Below the pieces are notes generated by a model. The model was not told the origin of the DNA. It saw only the letters and a program-made list of their open reading frames with translations, and ran no database searches. The translations under genes and the position numbers were made by a program. From Fimbriimonadaceae bacterium (GTDB lineage: Bacteria; Armatimonadota; Fimbriimonadia; Fimbriimonadales; Fimbriimonadaceae), in NCBI GenBank assembly GCA_020851885.1, contig JADZBW010000411.1, positions 1 through 11,515 on the forward strand: DNA of 11,515 bases. Reading direction: 5' to 3'. The first letter of the stretch is position 1, and each line of letters starts with the position of its first letter. Of the stretch, positions 1 through 7,981 are shown piece after piece.

Positions 1-1261
1 CGATACCCGGTTCAACCTCGATGTGGAACCAATCGCCTCGCGCAGGGTCGATATCCACGTCGCGTCGATTTCGGGTCAAACCCAAGGTTAACGACCCCAG
101 AGTTCCATCCTGCTGGATGAAGCCGGTCGTGCTGGTGGTTTTCAGCTCGCCGGTCTTGATGCCCTCGTAGCGCATGGCCACACTCGCGCTGATATCGTCC
201 GTCATCTGACGGCCCAGGCCAATGGTCGCCCCGGTTCGGCGCTCCGTGTAGATATCGTCTTCCGTTGGCGTGGAGTTGTTGCCGAAGCCACTTCCCTGGA
301 AGCGGTAGAGCAAGCGGCTGTAGATCGAGAAATTGAGGGCGGTACCTCGGTGATCCATGAATGGATTGCCGTAATCCAGATCGATGCTCGGACCACCGCC
401 CCTGGTCCCCTGCAGTAGGTTTACGCCAATGGATTGGCCGGAACCTCGGAAGTTCGTGTCGGTCAGTTTAAGCGTTCCTGCCAAGCTGCTTCGAGGATCC
501 AATTGCAGGCCGACTCCAAAATTGCCGGTCTGCCCTTCTTTCAAGTCGGCGATGAGGTCCAGCTTTCCTGGCTCAGGCTGATTTTCAATACTGCGTACAT
601 TTTCGAACCACTGGGTCCCGAAAAGTCGGCGGAGATCGCCGCCCCAGCGATCGGCTTTGAATGGCTCGCCGGCACGGGTGCGGATCATCTTCTTGAGGAC
701 GCTCAACTTCGTCCGCGTATTGCCCTGGACGGAGACGGAATTGACGACCACTTCCATGATCGAAATGCTGATCGTTCCCGGAGATTCGGCAAGGGGCTTG
801 AAGTCTTCGACATCGCCGAAGAGGCCCTTGCTCTTATAGAGGTCTCGAATTTTCGTCACGCTGGAAGCGACCGTCTTGGTATTGAAGATCTTGCCGACTT
901 CGACATCCAGCTGCTTGAGGATTTCCTCGGTCTTGATGCCCTTATTGCCGACCACGCGAATTTCCTTCACGACTGGCCACTCTTCGACTTGGACCAGCAC
1001 GTCGCGATTTGTATCGTCCACCGCCTGAGCCCGGACATCGACCGCCGAGAAGAACCCGAGGTTCTCAAGCGTGGCCTTATCCGTATCCAGCGTTGCCTGC
1101 ACGTAAGTCTGACCGACCTTCGTTCGCATGGCGGCGAGAATCGCCTCGGTGCTCACTTCCTTGTTGCCTTTGACCGTGATATTCCGAATCACGGCGGTCT
1201 GGGCGTTCGCCAGCACCGTTAGCAAGGTGAGCAGCGCAATTGCGCAAATCCGTATGTTCAA
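1..1261 (-). CDS. Omp85-family outer-membrane assembly protein (BamA/TamA-like), partial at the C-terminus
   Basis: The first 420 codons of an outer-membrane Omp85 protein are present; the rest of the barrel lies beyond the left edge. I chose TTG 1261 because a perfect AGGAGG (1266-1271) sits 4 nt upstream and it gives a signal peptide (about 1-20, ending ANA|Q). Three POTRA domains follow at about 23-93, 96-172 and 173-243, each opening with an I-x-V-x-G-N motif (ITVKGN, IRVVGN, VSVQGN) and ending near a GxF/GLF/QWF turn. Barrel strands start at about 245 (GNFGVGL, then the D-T-N-F-R-G-S-G-Q motif). Family members insert or fold beta-barrel proteins in the outer membrane. Three POTRAs and the neighbouring tamB fit a TamA-like partner, but BamA itself is equally possible. 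It is separated from tamB by 189 bp, so it may have its own promoter. Confidence 0.9.
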   Translation of the reverse strand, partial: MNIRICAIALLTLLTVLANAQTAVIRNITVKGNKEVSTEAILAAMRTKVGQTYVQATLDTDKATLENLGFFSAVDVRAQAVDDTNRDVLVQVEEWPVVKEIRVVGNKGIKTEEILKQLDVEVGKIFNTKTVASSVTKIRDLYKSKGLFGDVEDFKPLAESPGTISISIMEVVVNSVSVQGNTRTKLSVLKKMIRTRAGEPFKADRWGGDLRRLFGTQWFENVRSIENQPEPGKLDLIADLKEGQTGNFGVGLQLDPRSSLAGTLKLTDTNFRGSGQSIGVNLLQGTRGGGPSIDLDYGNPFMDHRGTALNFSIYSRLLYRFQGSGFGNNSTPTEDDIYTERRTGATIGLGRQMTDDISASVAMRYEGIKTGELKTTSTTGFIQQDGTLGSLTLGLTRNRRDVDIDPARGDWFHIEVEPGI

Positions 1262-1265
1262 TCTT

Positions 1266-1271
1266 CCTCCT
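1266..1271 (-). promoter_or_regulatory. Shine-Dalgarno site for the TTG-started Omp85 gene
   Basis: AGGAGG on the minus strand lies 4 nt before TTG 1261. It decides the start: no in-frame ATG precedes the first POTRA domain, and the first internal ATG (codon 45) would remove the signal peptide and half of POTRA1. Confidence 0.7.
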
Positions 1272-1409
1272 GACCCCCGCATTCCGTTCGTGGAACGCAA
1301 GGGACCCGCGCGGTTGTTCCGATCACCGAACTTTACCTCCGTCGGGCCATCCATGGTCATTGCTGGACCACCAAAGCCTTAGAAGTCCGAGGGACGGTCT
1401 CGTTTCGCT

Positions 1410-1429
1410 AGACTGCCTTTGAGGCGTCT
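1410..1429 (-). other. Short stem-loop downstream of tamB
   Basis: On the minus strand this reads as a stem of 4+4 bp (AGAC, GCCT) with a CAA loop and one bulged A, about 21 nt past the tamB stop codon. No T-run follows on the minus strand, so it is not a canonical intrinsic terminator. It could be a weak terminator or an mRNA-stabilising hairpin. Within the 189-bp gap (1262-1450) I see no other structure beyond a lone TTGACC at about 1441-1446 that lacks a convincing -10 partner. Confidence 0.3.
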
Positions 1430-1450
1430 TGAGCTTCGTGGTCAAGGCGC

Positions 1451-4228
1451 TTAGAATCGGAATCCATATTCGACTCCGATCTTCCATGGGCGGAATTCGT
1501 CGGTGCCAAGGATGAAGTTCAGGCGTTGGCGGTCGTTCCGTGAGCCGAAGCGCAGTCGATACGAGAGCCTGAGGTCGTACTTCAGTGGATAGGCCGAGTT
1601 GATCTTGCTAACCTGGCGACTTCCTGAGAGCATGAGGTTGCGACCCAGTGCCTTGCCGAAGGAGATTGTGGCGCCATCGAGCGCGTTGATATCCAAGGTT
1701 AGGTAATCCAACTTGAATGCGTTGGCGATCTGCGACGTGAAAGGATCCAAGAGGTAAGGCACCGCGATCCCGAGGAAAGCCTCTCGGAATTGTGATTCGG
1801 CATTGCCGCTTTGAAGGCCGCCCGCCAATCCCTGGATCAACTGAACCTGTCCAAGAAGGGCGAAAATTTCCTCTTGAGTGAGTTCAGGAGGATCGCTGGT
1901 AGCCACCATGACGAGGCCGGAGTCTTGGAGGAGATCGCCCTTGACGTCGAGGGTCACGCCGTATCTTTGGGCAGATTGCCCAAATCGGGCAGCGACGACC
2001 TGAGTCTTCCCCTCGATTTCGACGTCGAGACGAGCGTTGGAAACTCCGTCTTTCAGCGAGAATGTCGGTCGGATGCTTCCACCTTGTTCAAGGGTCACGC
2101 GAGCCGTGGGAAGCCGAAGCAGTCCCTTCTGGACCTTCAGCAGAGCATTAATGTCGAGATCGTTGAAGGTGCCGGCGATGGTTCCCTGGCCCAGCATATC
2201 GATGTCCGCCGACGAACTCTTGAATCGCGCCAGGTTCAGAGTTCGAAGAGTGATATCGAATTCTGGGCTATACGCCGGTATCGCGGTATCTTGCGAGTCC
2301 GCCAGCGTGCTCGGCATCTGCAGGAATGTGTTGCCGAGGTCGACATTTCCTTTGATACTCGGCTTGCCAATGGTTCCGGCAAATGCCAACTCCCCACCGA
2401 GGGTGACGGCAATCTGCCCATCTTTGCCGATCTTCATCTTTAGGGCGAAGGCATCGGCCGAGAGTCGTCCAGAAACCACCGAGTCCAAGAACTCATCGAA
2501 GGAATCTGCGTTGAGAAGTTGCTCGAGCGGCGGAAGGTCCGAGTTCGCCACTCCATGCAAACTACCGCCGAAATCGCTCTTCGCATCAAATTTCAGATCG
2601 ACTTTGTCATGAAGAAAACTCCCTTTGAGAAAGACGTCCGAGAACGATTGCGATCCGGAACGAATTCCGAGTTTCTTGGCGTTGAGTTCGACATCGCCGC
2701 TGATGCCCAGATCGTCTCGAGTTCCGCTGACGCGCAACAATCCGGTCAGCATGCCCGAACTCTTGGCCGGATCGAACAGGGTGGGTCTTGAGCCTAAATT
2801 GGGCTCGATTCGAGGGTCCAGCAAGGTGGCGATATTCTGCTGCAGGCGCAGCGTCCCTTCGATGGGCGAACCGGTAGGAATGGTTGCGGGGAAGGCGAAT
2901 GGCGCTTTGAAAGCAACGCTTGCCGTGTAGCCGCGGAAGTTGATGTTTCCATCAACCGACAGACCCTCATTGCCGTCTGAAATCAGAATGTTCGACAGAT
3001 CAAAGTTGAATACTTTCGCCATTTCAGGCGCGGCACTGCCCCACGATATACCCCCCAACTCCGTTTGAGTGCTCGAAGCGGCGGAAGCGTGAATCGTCGG
3101 TGATTTCGTCAGGCCCTGAACGGTGAACAAGCTGACATCCACCTTCCCGGACCAATTGGCGAGGTCGACGTCGTAGAGCGCCAGGTATCTCAGGTCGAAT
3201 CCATTCGCGCTCCCCTCCAGGTCGATGGCGCCGGATTCCTCCACCGTCCCTTTCGCATTGAGAGCGACGGGTCCGCCTGTCCAGGCCAGTGAGTCGATCG
3301 TCCAACTCTTGTTGCTTCGGGCAAAGCTCGCCTTGAGGTCTCCAGCCTTCTCCTCGCCCACTTTCAATGCTTCGAGGGTCAGCCCGCCATTAGCGATATC
3401 GGGGCTGGCGAAGGTTCCTCCCAAGTCGGCCGACAATCCCAACTGGCCGTTGGTGCGGTCCATCAAGCTCCGCAAATTGGGATTTGAAACATTCAGGTAT
3501 GGCTTGATAATCTTGGAAAGATCGTTGATTTCCAGGTGGCGAACCCAGACATTTCCCTTGATCAGTTTGGACTCCAAATCGTAGGACATCCCCGTCAGGT
3601 CGATCGATGATCCCAAACCGCCAAGGTAGGCGTCGCCGGAGATTGTTCGCCCATCGGCGCGAATCTTCCAGTCCCCGTCGCCAATGAGGGTTTCATTGAC
3701 CGTCACCTTCGCGATCTTGCCTTCACCCGAGCCGAGCTTGAACCCCTCCTGATCAAAGCTGATCCCCGCCTCGCCGCTGAACGAGCCTGAGACGTTCGTC
3801 CCGAGGTCCTTCGGCACAAAGTCGGCAATGCCCACTTTGTCCGCGGTGAAGTTGGCCTGGCCTTTCTTTTTGGTCAGGTCGTAGCTGAAGAAGCCCTCGA
3901 CGCCACCACCTCCGGCAACGATGTCGATACCGTCAACCTGAACGATGTTGTTCTTGAGGGTAACAAGCGCGTTTGCCGAGTCCAACTGGCTGCCCAGCAA
4001 GAGAATGTCCTTGGCGGAGGCGCTCGTGGTGAACACAGGCTGCGAGAGGGTCCCGGCAAGCCGAGCGTCGGGCAGATCGATCGAGGCAAGGTAGTCCTCA
4101 CCGAGAAAGTCGCTCAGTTGAACTCCCGTTGCTTGGAACTGCCCATCGAGCTTCCCAGACTTGAAGAACATGCTAAGGCGCCCCTGACCAACCGACGCTC
4201 CTTTGACCACGCGCATATCCTCGGCCAC
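1451..4228 (-). CDS. tamB: TamB-like translocation/assembly protein, C-terminal fragment (gene interrupted by in-frame TGA)
   Basis: This 925-aa open frame holds the middle and C-terminal part of an AsmA/TamB-type protein: a long series of beta-taco repeats with recurring G-T-x-x-x-P turns (GTLSQP, GTFASP, GTIGKP), then the TamB domain (formerly DUF490) over roughly the last 350 residues. The signature SDPPELTQEEIFALLG lies at 778-793, and the end is an aromatic GFRF typical of strands that pair with an Omp85 barrel. GTG 4228 is only the first usable start codon: no good Shine-Dalgarno precedes it, it gives no signal peptide or membrane anchor, and the frame stays open and repeat-like for 37 more codons up to the TGA at 4340-4342. 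I therefore read it as the second part of one gene starting at 6019, whose uninterrupted product would be about 1,522 aa. Family role: inner-membrane-anchored periplasmic bridge for outer-membrane protein or phospholipid transport. The next gene encodes the likely Omp85 partner. Confidence 0.85.
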   Translation of the reverse strand: MAEDMRVVKGASVGQGRLSMFFKSGKLDGQFQATGVQLSDFLGEDYLASIDLPDARLAGTLSQPVFTTSASAKDILLLGSQLDSANALVTLKNNIVQVDGIDIVAGGGGVEGFFSYDLTKKKGQANFTADKVGIADFVPKDLGTNVSGSFSGEAGISFDQEGFKLGSGEGKIAKVTVNETLIGDGDWKIRADGRTISGDAYLGGLGSSIDLTGMSYDLESKLIKGNVWVRHLEINDLSKIIKPYLNVSNPNLRSLMDRTNGQLGLSADLGGTFASPDIANGGLTLEALKVGEEKAGDLKASFARSNKSWTIDSLAWTGGPVALNAKGTVEESGAIDLEGSANGFDLRYLALYDVDLANWSGKVDVSLFTVQGLTKSPTIHASAASSTQTELGGISWGSAAPEMAKVFNFDLSNILISDGNEGLSVDGNINFRGYTASVAFKAPFAFPATIPTGSPIEGTLRLQQNIATLLDPRIEPNLGSRPTLFDPAKSSGMLTGLLRVSGTRDDLGISGDVELNAKKLGIRSGSQSFSDVFLKGSFLHDKVDLKFDAKSDFGGSLHGVANSDLPPLEQLLNADSFDEFLDSVVSGRLSADAFALKMKIGKDGQIAVTLGGELAFAGTIGKPSIKGNVDLGNTFLQMPSTLADSQDTAIPAYSPEFDITLRTLNLARFKSSSADIDMLGQGTIAGTFNDLDINALLKVQKGLLRLPTARVTLEQGGSIRPTFSLKDGVSNARLDVEIEGKTQVVAARFGQSAQRYGVTLDVKGDLLQDSGLVMVATSDPPELTQEEIFALLGQVQLIQGLAGGLQSGNAESQFREAFLGIAVPYLLDPFTSQIANAFKLDYLTLDINALDGATISFGKALGRNLMLSGSRQVSKINSAYPLKYDLRLSYRLRFGSRNDRQRLNFILGTDEFRPWKIGVEYGFRF

Positions 4229-4339
4229 GACCTTTTGGAGATCTCCAAAGAACGAGGTGGTGATGATGGGTAGGGGTGTGCCGGTGACTTCTAAACCGAA
4301 GAGTTCACCGGTACCTCGGTAGTTGGGCTTGCTCAGCGT

Positions 4340-4342
4340 TCA
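4340..4342 (-). other. In-frame TGA that splits tamB
   Basis: The frame upstream ends ...GRFEAQIG, then TGA, and the same frame continues TLSKPNYRGTGEL... without another stop for 962 codons. Elsewhere in this protein the same position of the repeat is Gly (AGTLSQP, GGTFASP, AGTIGKP), so the ancestral codon was probably GGA, one substitution away. The cause may be a sequencing error, a true nonsense mutation or stop readthrough; the sequence alone cannot decide. Confidence 0.85.
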
Positions 4343-6019
4343 ACCAATCTGGGCTTCAAAGCGGCCGATCCCCCGAAGGTCAGGGTCGATTCGGTAGAGG
4401 TCGATGCCCGATCCGACTGCATTCAGCGCCAGTCGTTGCGAGGCTAACTCATAGGTTCCGTGCGCCGAGATCGATCCTGCTTTCGAGACCAGATAGGCTT
4501 GATCGAAGACGACTCGTCCCTTCTCCAGTCGAGCGGTCACTCGGATGCGGCCATCGTTCTCCGGCATGCGCGGACTCCATGCGTAGGCGCTTTCGGAGTC
4601 CACGCGCAGGTAGGCGATCGGGCTATCGACTTTGCCCGTCACCAGCACGTCGAGATCGGCCTTTCCGCGGAAACGATCGATACCCAGTCGCCTTGCCAAA
4701 TCAGTGATCTTCAGTCGGGAGACTGAAAACGCGCCGTCGATTTGGTTTGATCGGGCGTTCCAGGAGAAGCGACCATCGACGTTGGAATCGCGCCATCGAC
4801 CAGAATCCAGGCTCAATGCCAGCAAACCGTCACTGAAGTCCAACGTCGTGAACGGTTTCTGGAGGGCTTCTTTCTCGTAGGTCAACTGCTTCGCTTCGAG
4901 TTTGCCGTTGGCGCGGAGACCCGTTGGATTGCGAAAGGCCAGACGACCATCAAAGGCAATGGGGCCGTCCAAAGCGACCCGCGTGGGAAGCACAATCCTG
5001 ATTGGTTTTGGGAGATCGCCCATCCCGTTGGAAGTCGCCTTCAAGTCTCCGTCGATCTCGAATCCATCTGCCCAGCGCGCGACTGCCTGGTAGGTGGCCC
5101 TGACGCCGCCGCTCCGGGCGATCACCTGTCCTTTGGCGCCGCCGGTATCGAGGACGCCCTCGAAGCTCGCCTCTTCGGCATAGTAATCCGACCCGTATCG
5201 AAGGCCTTGAAAATCGGCTCTTAGCTTCGAAGTGAACCGGGCGGATCCGTTGCTCGGCACGAAAAGCTCAAAGGGCCCTTGAACGGTCGCGGTCCGAGAA
5301 TCGAGGTTGCGTAACTCTGGAACTTGCCGTCCTTCCTTGGTATCTCGAAAGACTCGGAACAGGTCCGCCAGTTCAAATCGGGCCGTCCTGCCTTTGATGC
5401 TGACCCCCTGCTTGGGCAGGTTTTGAATCTGCAACTGCAAATCGCCGCTTCCTTCGACGGTCGAGTTTCCCGATGCCAGCCACTTCTCCCCCGCTCCGTC
5501 CACCTGAAGGCCTTGGATCTGGACATTCCGAGCGAAACGGCCTTGGGCCCCCATTTCGACGTACTTGACCTTGGCCTGGTCCAGAGTCACCGAGTACGGG
5601 AAGTCACTCGGCGGGCCCTCTTGCTTTGGAAGGTAGTCGAGGATATCAAGACGGCCATCGGGACGCCGCAGGATGGTGGCGTAAGCGTTGCTTGCTTGAA
5701 CGGTCGCCCGTTGACTCGCACTTCCGATCGTCGGCAAACCCTGGGCTTCGATGCGGTCGGCATAGACGAGAACGACGCCTCGGGGGTCCACGATTCTCGG
5801 CCTTACGACGGTGAGGTCTCCAGACTTCGTGCTGAAGACATACGAGTCCGCAGTGATCGTCACTTCGCCACCCGGTGAGCGATAGGCGAACTTCAACGGC
5901 ACACCAGGATTGGCCAGGAATTCGGCACAGGCCAACAAGTGGGAGCCGCCCCAAAAGAGGAGGATCGCCACTGGCGCCAACAAGGTGGCGGTGCGGATCA
6001 AGGCGGACCAGAATTTCAT
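4340..6019 (-). CDS. tamB: TamB/AsmA-like protein, N-terminal fragment with membrane anchor
   Basis: This 559-aa product starts with a short basic N-terminus and one hydrophobic segment (about 6-32) that would anchor it in the inner membrane, leaving the rest in the periplasm. The AsmA/TamB hallmark near the front, ILRRPDGRLDILDYLP (about 115-130), is followed by beta-rich repeats, including a V-T-G-K-V-D-S-P turn near 470. It lacks the C-terminal TamB domain, which is found in the same frame after the TGA at 4340-4342, so this is probably the first third of a single 1,522-codon gene. If the stop is real and not read through, the product would be an anchor without the part that meets the outer membrane. 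ATG 6019 lies 60 bp after the lipA stop in the same direction, suggesting co-transcription; only a weak AGG precedes it. Confidence 0.88.
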   Translation of the reverse strand: MKFWSALIRTATLLAPVAILLFWGGSHLLACAEFLANPGVPLKFAYRSPGGEVTITADSYVFSTKSGDLTVVRPRIVDPRGVVLVYADRIEAQGLPTIGSASQRATVQASNAYATILRRPDGRLDILDYLPKQEGPPSDFPYSVTLDQAKVKYVEMGAQGRFARNVQIQGLQVDGAGEKWLASGNSTVEGSGDLQLQIQNLPKQGVSIKGRTARFELADLFRVFRDTKEGRQVPELRNLDSRTATVQGPFELFVPSNGSARFTSKLRADFQGLRYGSDYYAEEASFEGVLDTGGAKGQVIARSGGVRATYQAVARWADGFEIDGDLKATSNGMGDLPKPIRIVLPTRVALDGPIAFDGRLAFRNPTGLRANGKLEAKQLTYEKEALQKPFTTLDFSDGLLALSLDSGRWRDSNVDGRFSWNARSNQIDGAFSVSRLKITDLARRLGIDRFRGKADLDVLVTGKVDSPIAYLRVDSESAYAWSPRMPENDGRIRVTARLEKGRVVFDQAYLVSKAGSISAHGTYELASQRLALNAVGSGIDLYRIDPDLRGIGRFEAQIG

Positions 6020-6079
6020 TCGCCTACGAGTTAGACGCTACCCGATCGATCAGCGGTCCGCCCATTATGCGATTCGCCC

Positions 6080-6982
6080 TCAGCGAACCGTCAAAGCCTT
6101 GGCATCCAATCGGGCAATCCGGTCCGACATCACCTTCTTGCTGAAGTCGATGGCGTTATAGGAGCTTCGGATGAAGGGGCCGCTCGCGACGAATGCAAAG
6201 CCAAGTTCTTCCCCGATCGTCTCGTATTCTTTGAATTGGTCGGGGTGGATGTACTCGGCGACTGGCAAATGGCGCATCGTCGGCCTGAGATACTGGCCGA
6301 TCGTCACTGCATCGACGCCGACGCTTCGCAGGTCCTGCAAGGTCTTGACGACTTCATCCTTGGTCTCACCCAGGCCCAGCATCATTCCCGACTTGGTGTA
6401 GATCGTGGGATCGATCTCCTTGACCAATTCCAGAACCTTGAGCGTGCGAGCGTACTTCGCTTGGGGCCGGACGATCGTGTGAAGGCGCTCGATGGTTTCG
6501 ATGTTGTGGTTGTAGATCTCGGGATGAGCTTTGCAGACGATCTCGATGAGGTGCCGCTTCGCCTTGAAATCAGGGGTGAGCACTTCGACGATCGTGTCCG
6601 CGTTGGCGGCGTGGAGGGCTTCGATCGTCAGACTGACTTGGGATGCTCCCTCATCGGGTAGATCGTCTCGGGAGACGCTGGTGACGACAACGTGTTTAAG
6701 CCCGAGGTCCACGGCAACCTTCGCGACATCTTCGGGTTCGTGTGGGTTGAGCGGAAGCCCCTTGCCGACCTTGATCGCGCAGAAGCCGCAGCTTCGCGTG
6801 CAGGTATCGCCCAGGATCATGAACGTGGCGGTCTTCTTGCTCCAGCATTCGGGCAGGTTTGGGCATCGGGCGCTCTCACACACGGTGTGGAGGCTCTTGG
6901 TCCGCATCATCTGTTCGACCTCTTTGATCGTGTCGGGGCGCGGCAGGCGGATCGTCAGCCACTCGGGAAGTCGCTGGGTCAT
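6080..6982 (-). CDS. lipA: Lipoyl synthase LipA (radical SAM)
   Basis: This 300-aa cytoplasmic enzyme inserts two sulfurs at C6 and C8 of protein-bound octanoyl groups, making the lipoyl cofactor of pyruvate and 2-oxoglutarate dehydrogenases and of glycine cleavage H protein. Both cluster motifs are intact: the auxiliary [4Fe-4S] CX4CX5C at C35, C40 and C46, and the radical SAM CX3CX2C at C61, C65 and C68. The C-terminal RSSY (272-275) that supplies the serine ligand to the auxiliary cluster is also present. Length and N-terminus (PEWL..., HTVCESARCPN) match the family, which supports ATG 6982 despite a poor ribosome-binding site. The gene lies 42 bp after the phytoene synthase stop and 60 bp before tamB, all in one direction. 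No lipB is in the window, so octanoyl transfer must be encoded elsewhere. Confidence 0.97.
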   Translation of the reverse strand: MTQRLPEWLTIRLPRPDTIKEVEQMMRTKSLHTVCESARCPNLPECWSKKTATFMILGDTCTRSCGFCAIKVGKGLPLNPHEPEDVAKVAVDLGLKHVVVTSVSRDDLPDEGASQVSLTIEALHAANADTIVEVLTPDFKAKRHLIEIVCKAHPEIYNHNIETIERLHTIVRPQAKYARTLKVLELVKEIDPTIYTKSGMMLGLGETKDEVVKTLQDLRSVGVDAVTIGQYLRPTMRHLPVAEYIHPDQFKEYETIGEELGFAFVASGPFIRSSYNAIDFSKKVMSDRIARLDAKALTVR

Positions 6983-7024
6983 AGCCGATTATGACATTCG
7001 AGGCAAGCCGGGAGTAGGACGACG

Positions 7025-7981
7025 CTAGTTCCTCAAGGTCGAAACCACGGCTTGAAGCTTGTCCAATGGCGAAGTCCTGGCTCGTCCGCTGAAGACATCG
7101 TAATGGCGCGCCTCGATGCGATCGAGAATTCGGCTGTAGAGGATTCTGGCCATCCGAACGGATCTTTGGGCATAGATCGGCAGTAGAGGGATCCCGCGAT
7201 CGGCCATCGCGTAAAAGGCCCGTGCCCGCGCGATTTCGAACCGCATCAGGTTGGCGAATGCGGCCGTCATCCTTTCGGCCCGGATATCTTCGACGGTAAC
7301 CCCAAAGGAGGCCAGGTCTTCAAGGGGTAGGTAGAGTCGTCCACGACGGATATCTTCTCCAACGTCGCGCAGGAAGTTGGTGAGCTGCATCGCCTCACCC
7401 AACGCGCCAGCGGCGAGTTGGACAGCTCCAGTTTGAGGGGCGCCAAGCATGTCGCACATCATCTTGCCAACGGCGATCGCAGAACCTCGCATGTAGTGCC
7501 GCAGGTCTTCGTACTTCTCGTAGCGATCGACCTCGAGGTCCTGCTCCATGGCGTTGAGGAAGTGGATTGGCTCGTCGACGGAGTGGCCGCCCGAGCGCAT
7601 GACGTCGCAAAAAGCGCGCATGGCTGGGTGGGTGGGCTTGACCCCTTCCATTCCGTTGAGCAACTGCAGCCTCCAATTTCGGAGGTTCGTCCGTTGGTCC
7701 TCCACCCTAAGTTCACCGGGATTATCGACCCATTCGTCGGGGATTCTGACGAAACCGTAGAGGGCGTGAACCTGTAGGCGGATGGGCTTGGGGAACCAGA
7801 GCGTAGCGAAGTAATAGGTGGCACCATACCGACGATGAATTCGGCGGCATTCGGCAAAGTCCGCCGGGCTCGCATAGGCGCTTTCCGATCCGTTGCCCGA
7901 TTCCAAATCGCCCAGCGCGATCCCCATCCTGCGCTGCGTACGGGCCCATTGCGCGGTTTGGCGGCGATCCGCATCCTTCAT
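7025..7981 (-). CDS. crtB: Phytoene/squalene synthase family protein, CrtB-like
   Basis: This head-to-head prenyl transferase of about 318 aa most likely condenses two geranylgeranyl diphosphates to phytoene, the first step of carotenoid synthesis. Both Asp-rich metal and diphosphate motifs are present: DEWVD (82-86) and DVGED (206-210). The second sits in the classical block LTNFLRDVGEDIRRGRLYLP, which resembles CrtB more than the hopanoid enzymes HpnC/HpnD, although squalene synthesis cannot be excluded. I chose ATG 7981 over the upstream ATG 8005 because GGAGG (7990-7994) lies 8 nt ahead and the start overlaps the acyltransferase stop as ATGA, implying translational coupling. No other carotenoid gene (crtI, crtY and so on) is in the window. 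Confidence 0.92.
   Translation of the reverse strand: MKDADRRQTAQWARTQRRMGIALGDLESGNGSESAYASPADFAECRRIHRRYGATYYFATLWFPKPIRLQVHALYGFVRIPDEWVDNPGELRVEDQRTNLRNWRLQLLNGMEGVKPTHPAMRAFCDVMRSGGHSVDEPIHFLNAMEQDLEVDRYEKYEDLRHYMRGSAIAVGKMMCDMLGAPQTGAVQLAAGALGEAMQLTNFLRDVGEDIRRGRLYLPLEDLASFGVTVEDIRAERMTAAFANLMRFEIARARAFYAMADRGIPLLPIYAQRSVRMARILYSRILDRIEARHYDVFSGRARTSPLDKLQAVVSTLRN

Noticed and set aside
434..1222. 262-codon open frame on the plus strand
   Set aside because: It is fully antisense to the Omp85 gene, whose signal peptide, three POTRA domains and ribosome-binding site are clear; the plus-strand translation has no recognisable domain.
1811..2612. Two plus-strand frames of about 200 codons
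   Set aside because: They are antisense to the TamB domain region, overlap each other and have no ribosome-binding site or domain signature.
340..4320. GGTACCTCGGT seen near 340 and near 4310
   Set aside because: An 11-bp match inside unrelated coding contexts with no further similarity; taken as chance.
4300..4342. TGA in tamB as a selenocysteine codon
   Set aside because: TamB proteins are not known selenoproteins, the repeat pattern predicts Gly at the site, and I see only a 4-bp ACCG/CGGT stem downstream, not a convincing bacterial SECIS.
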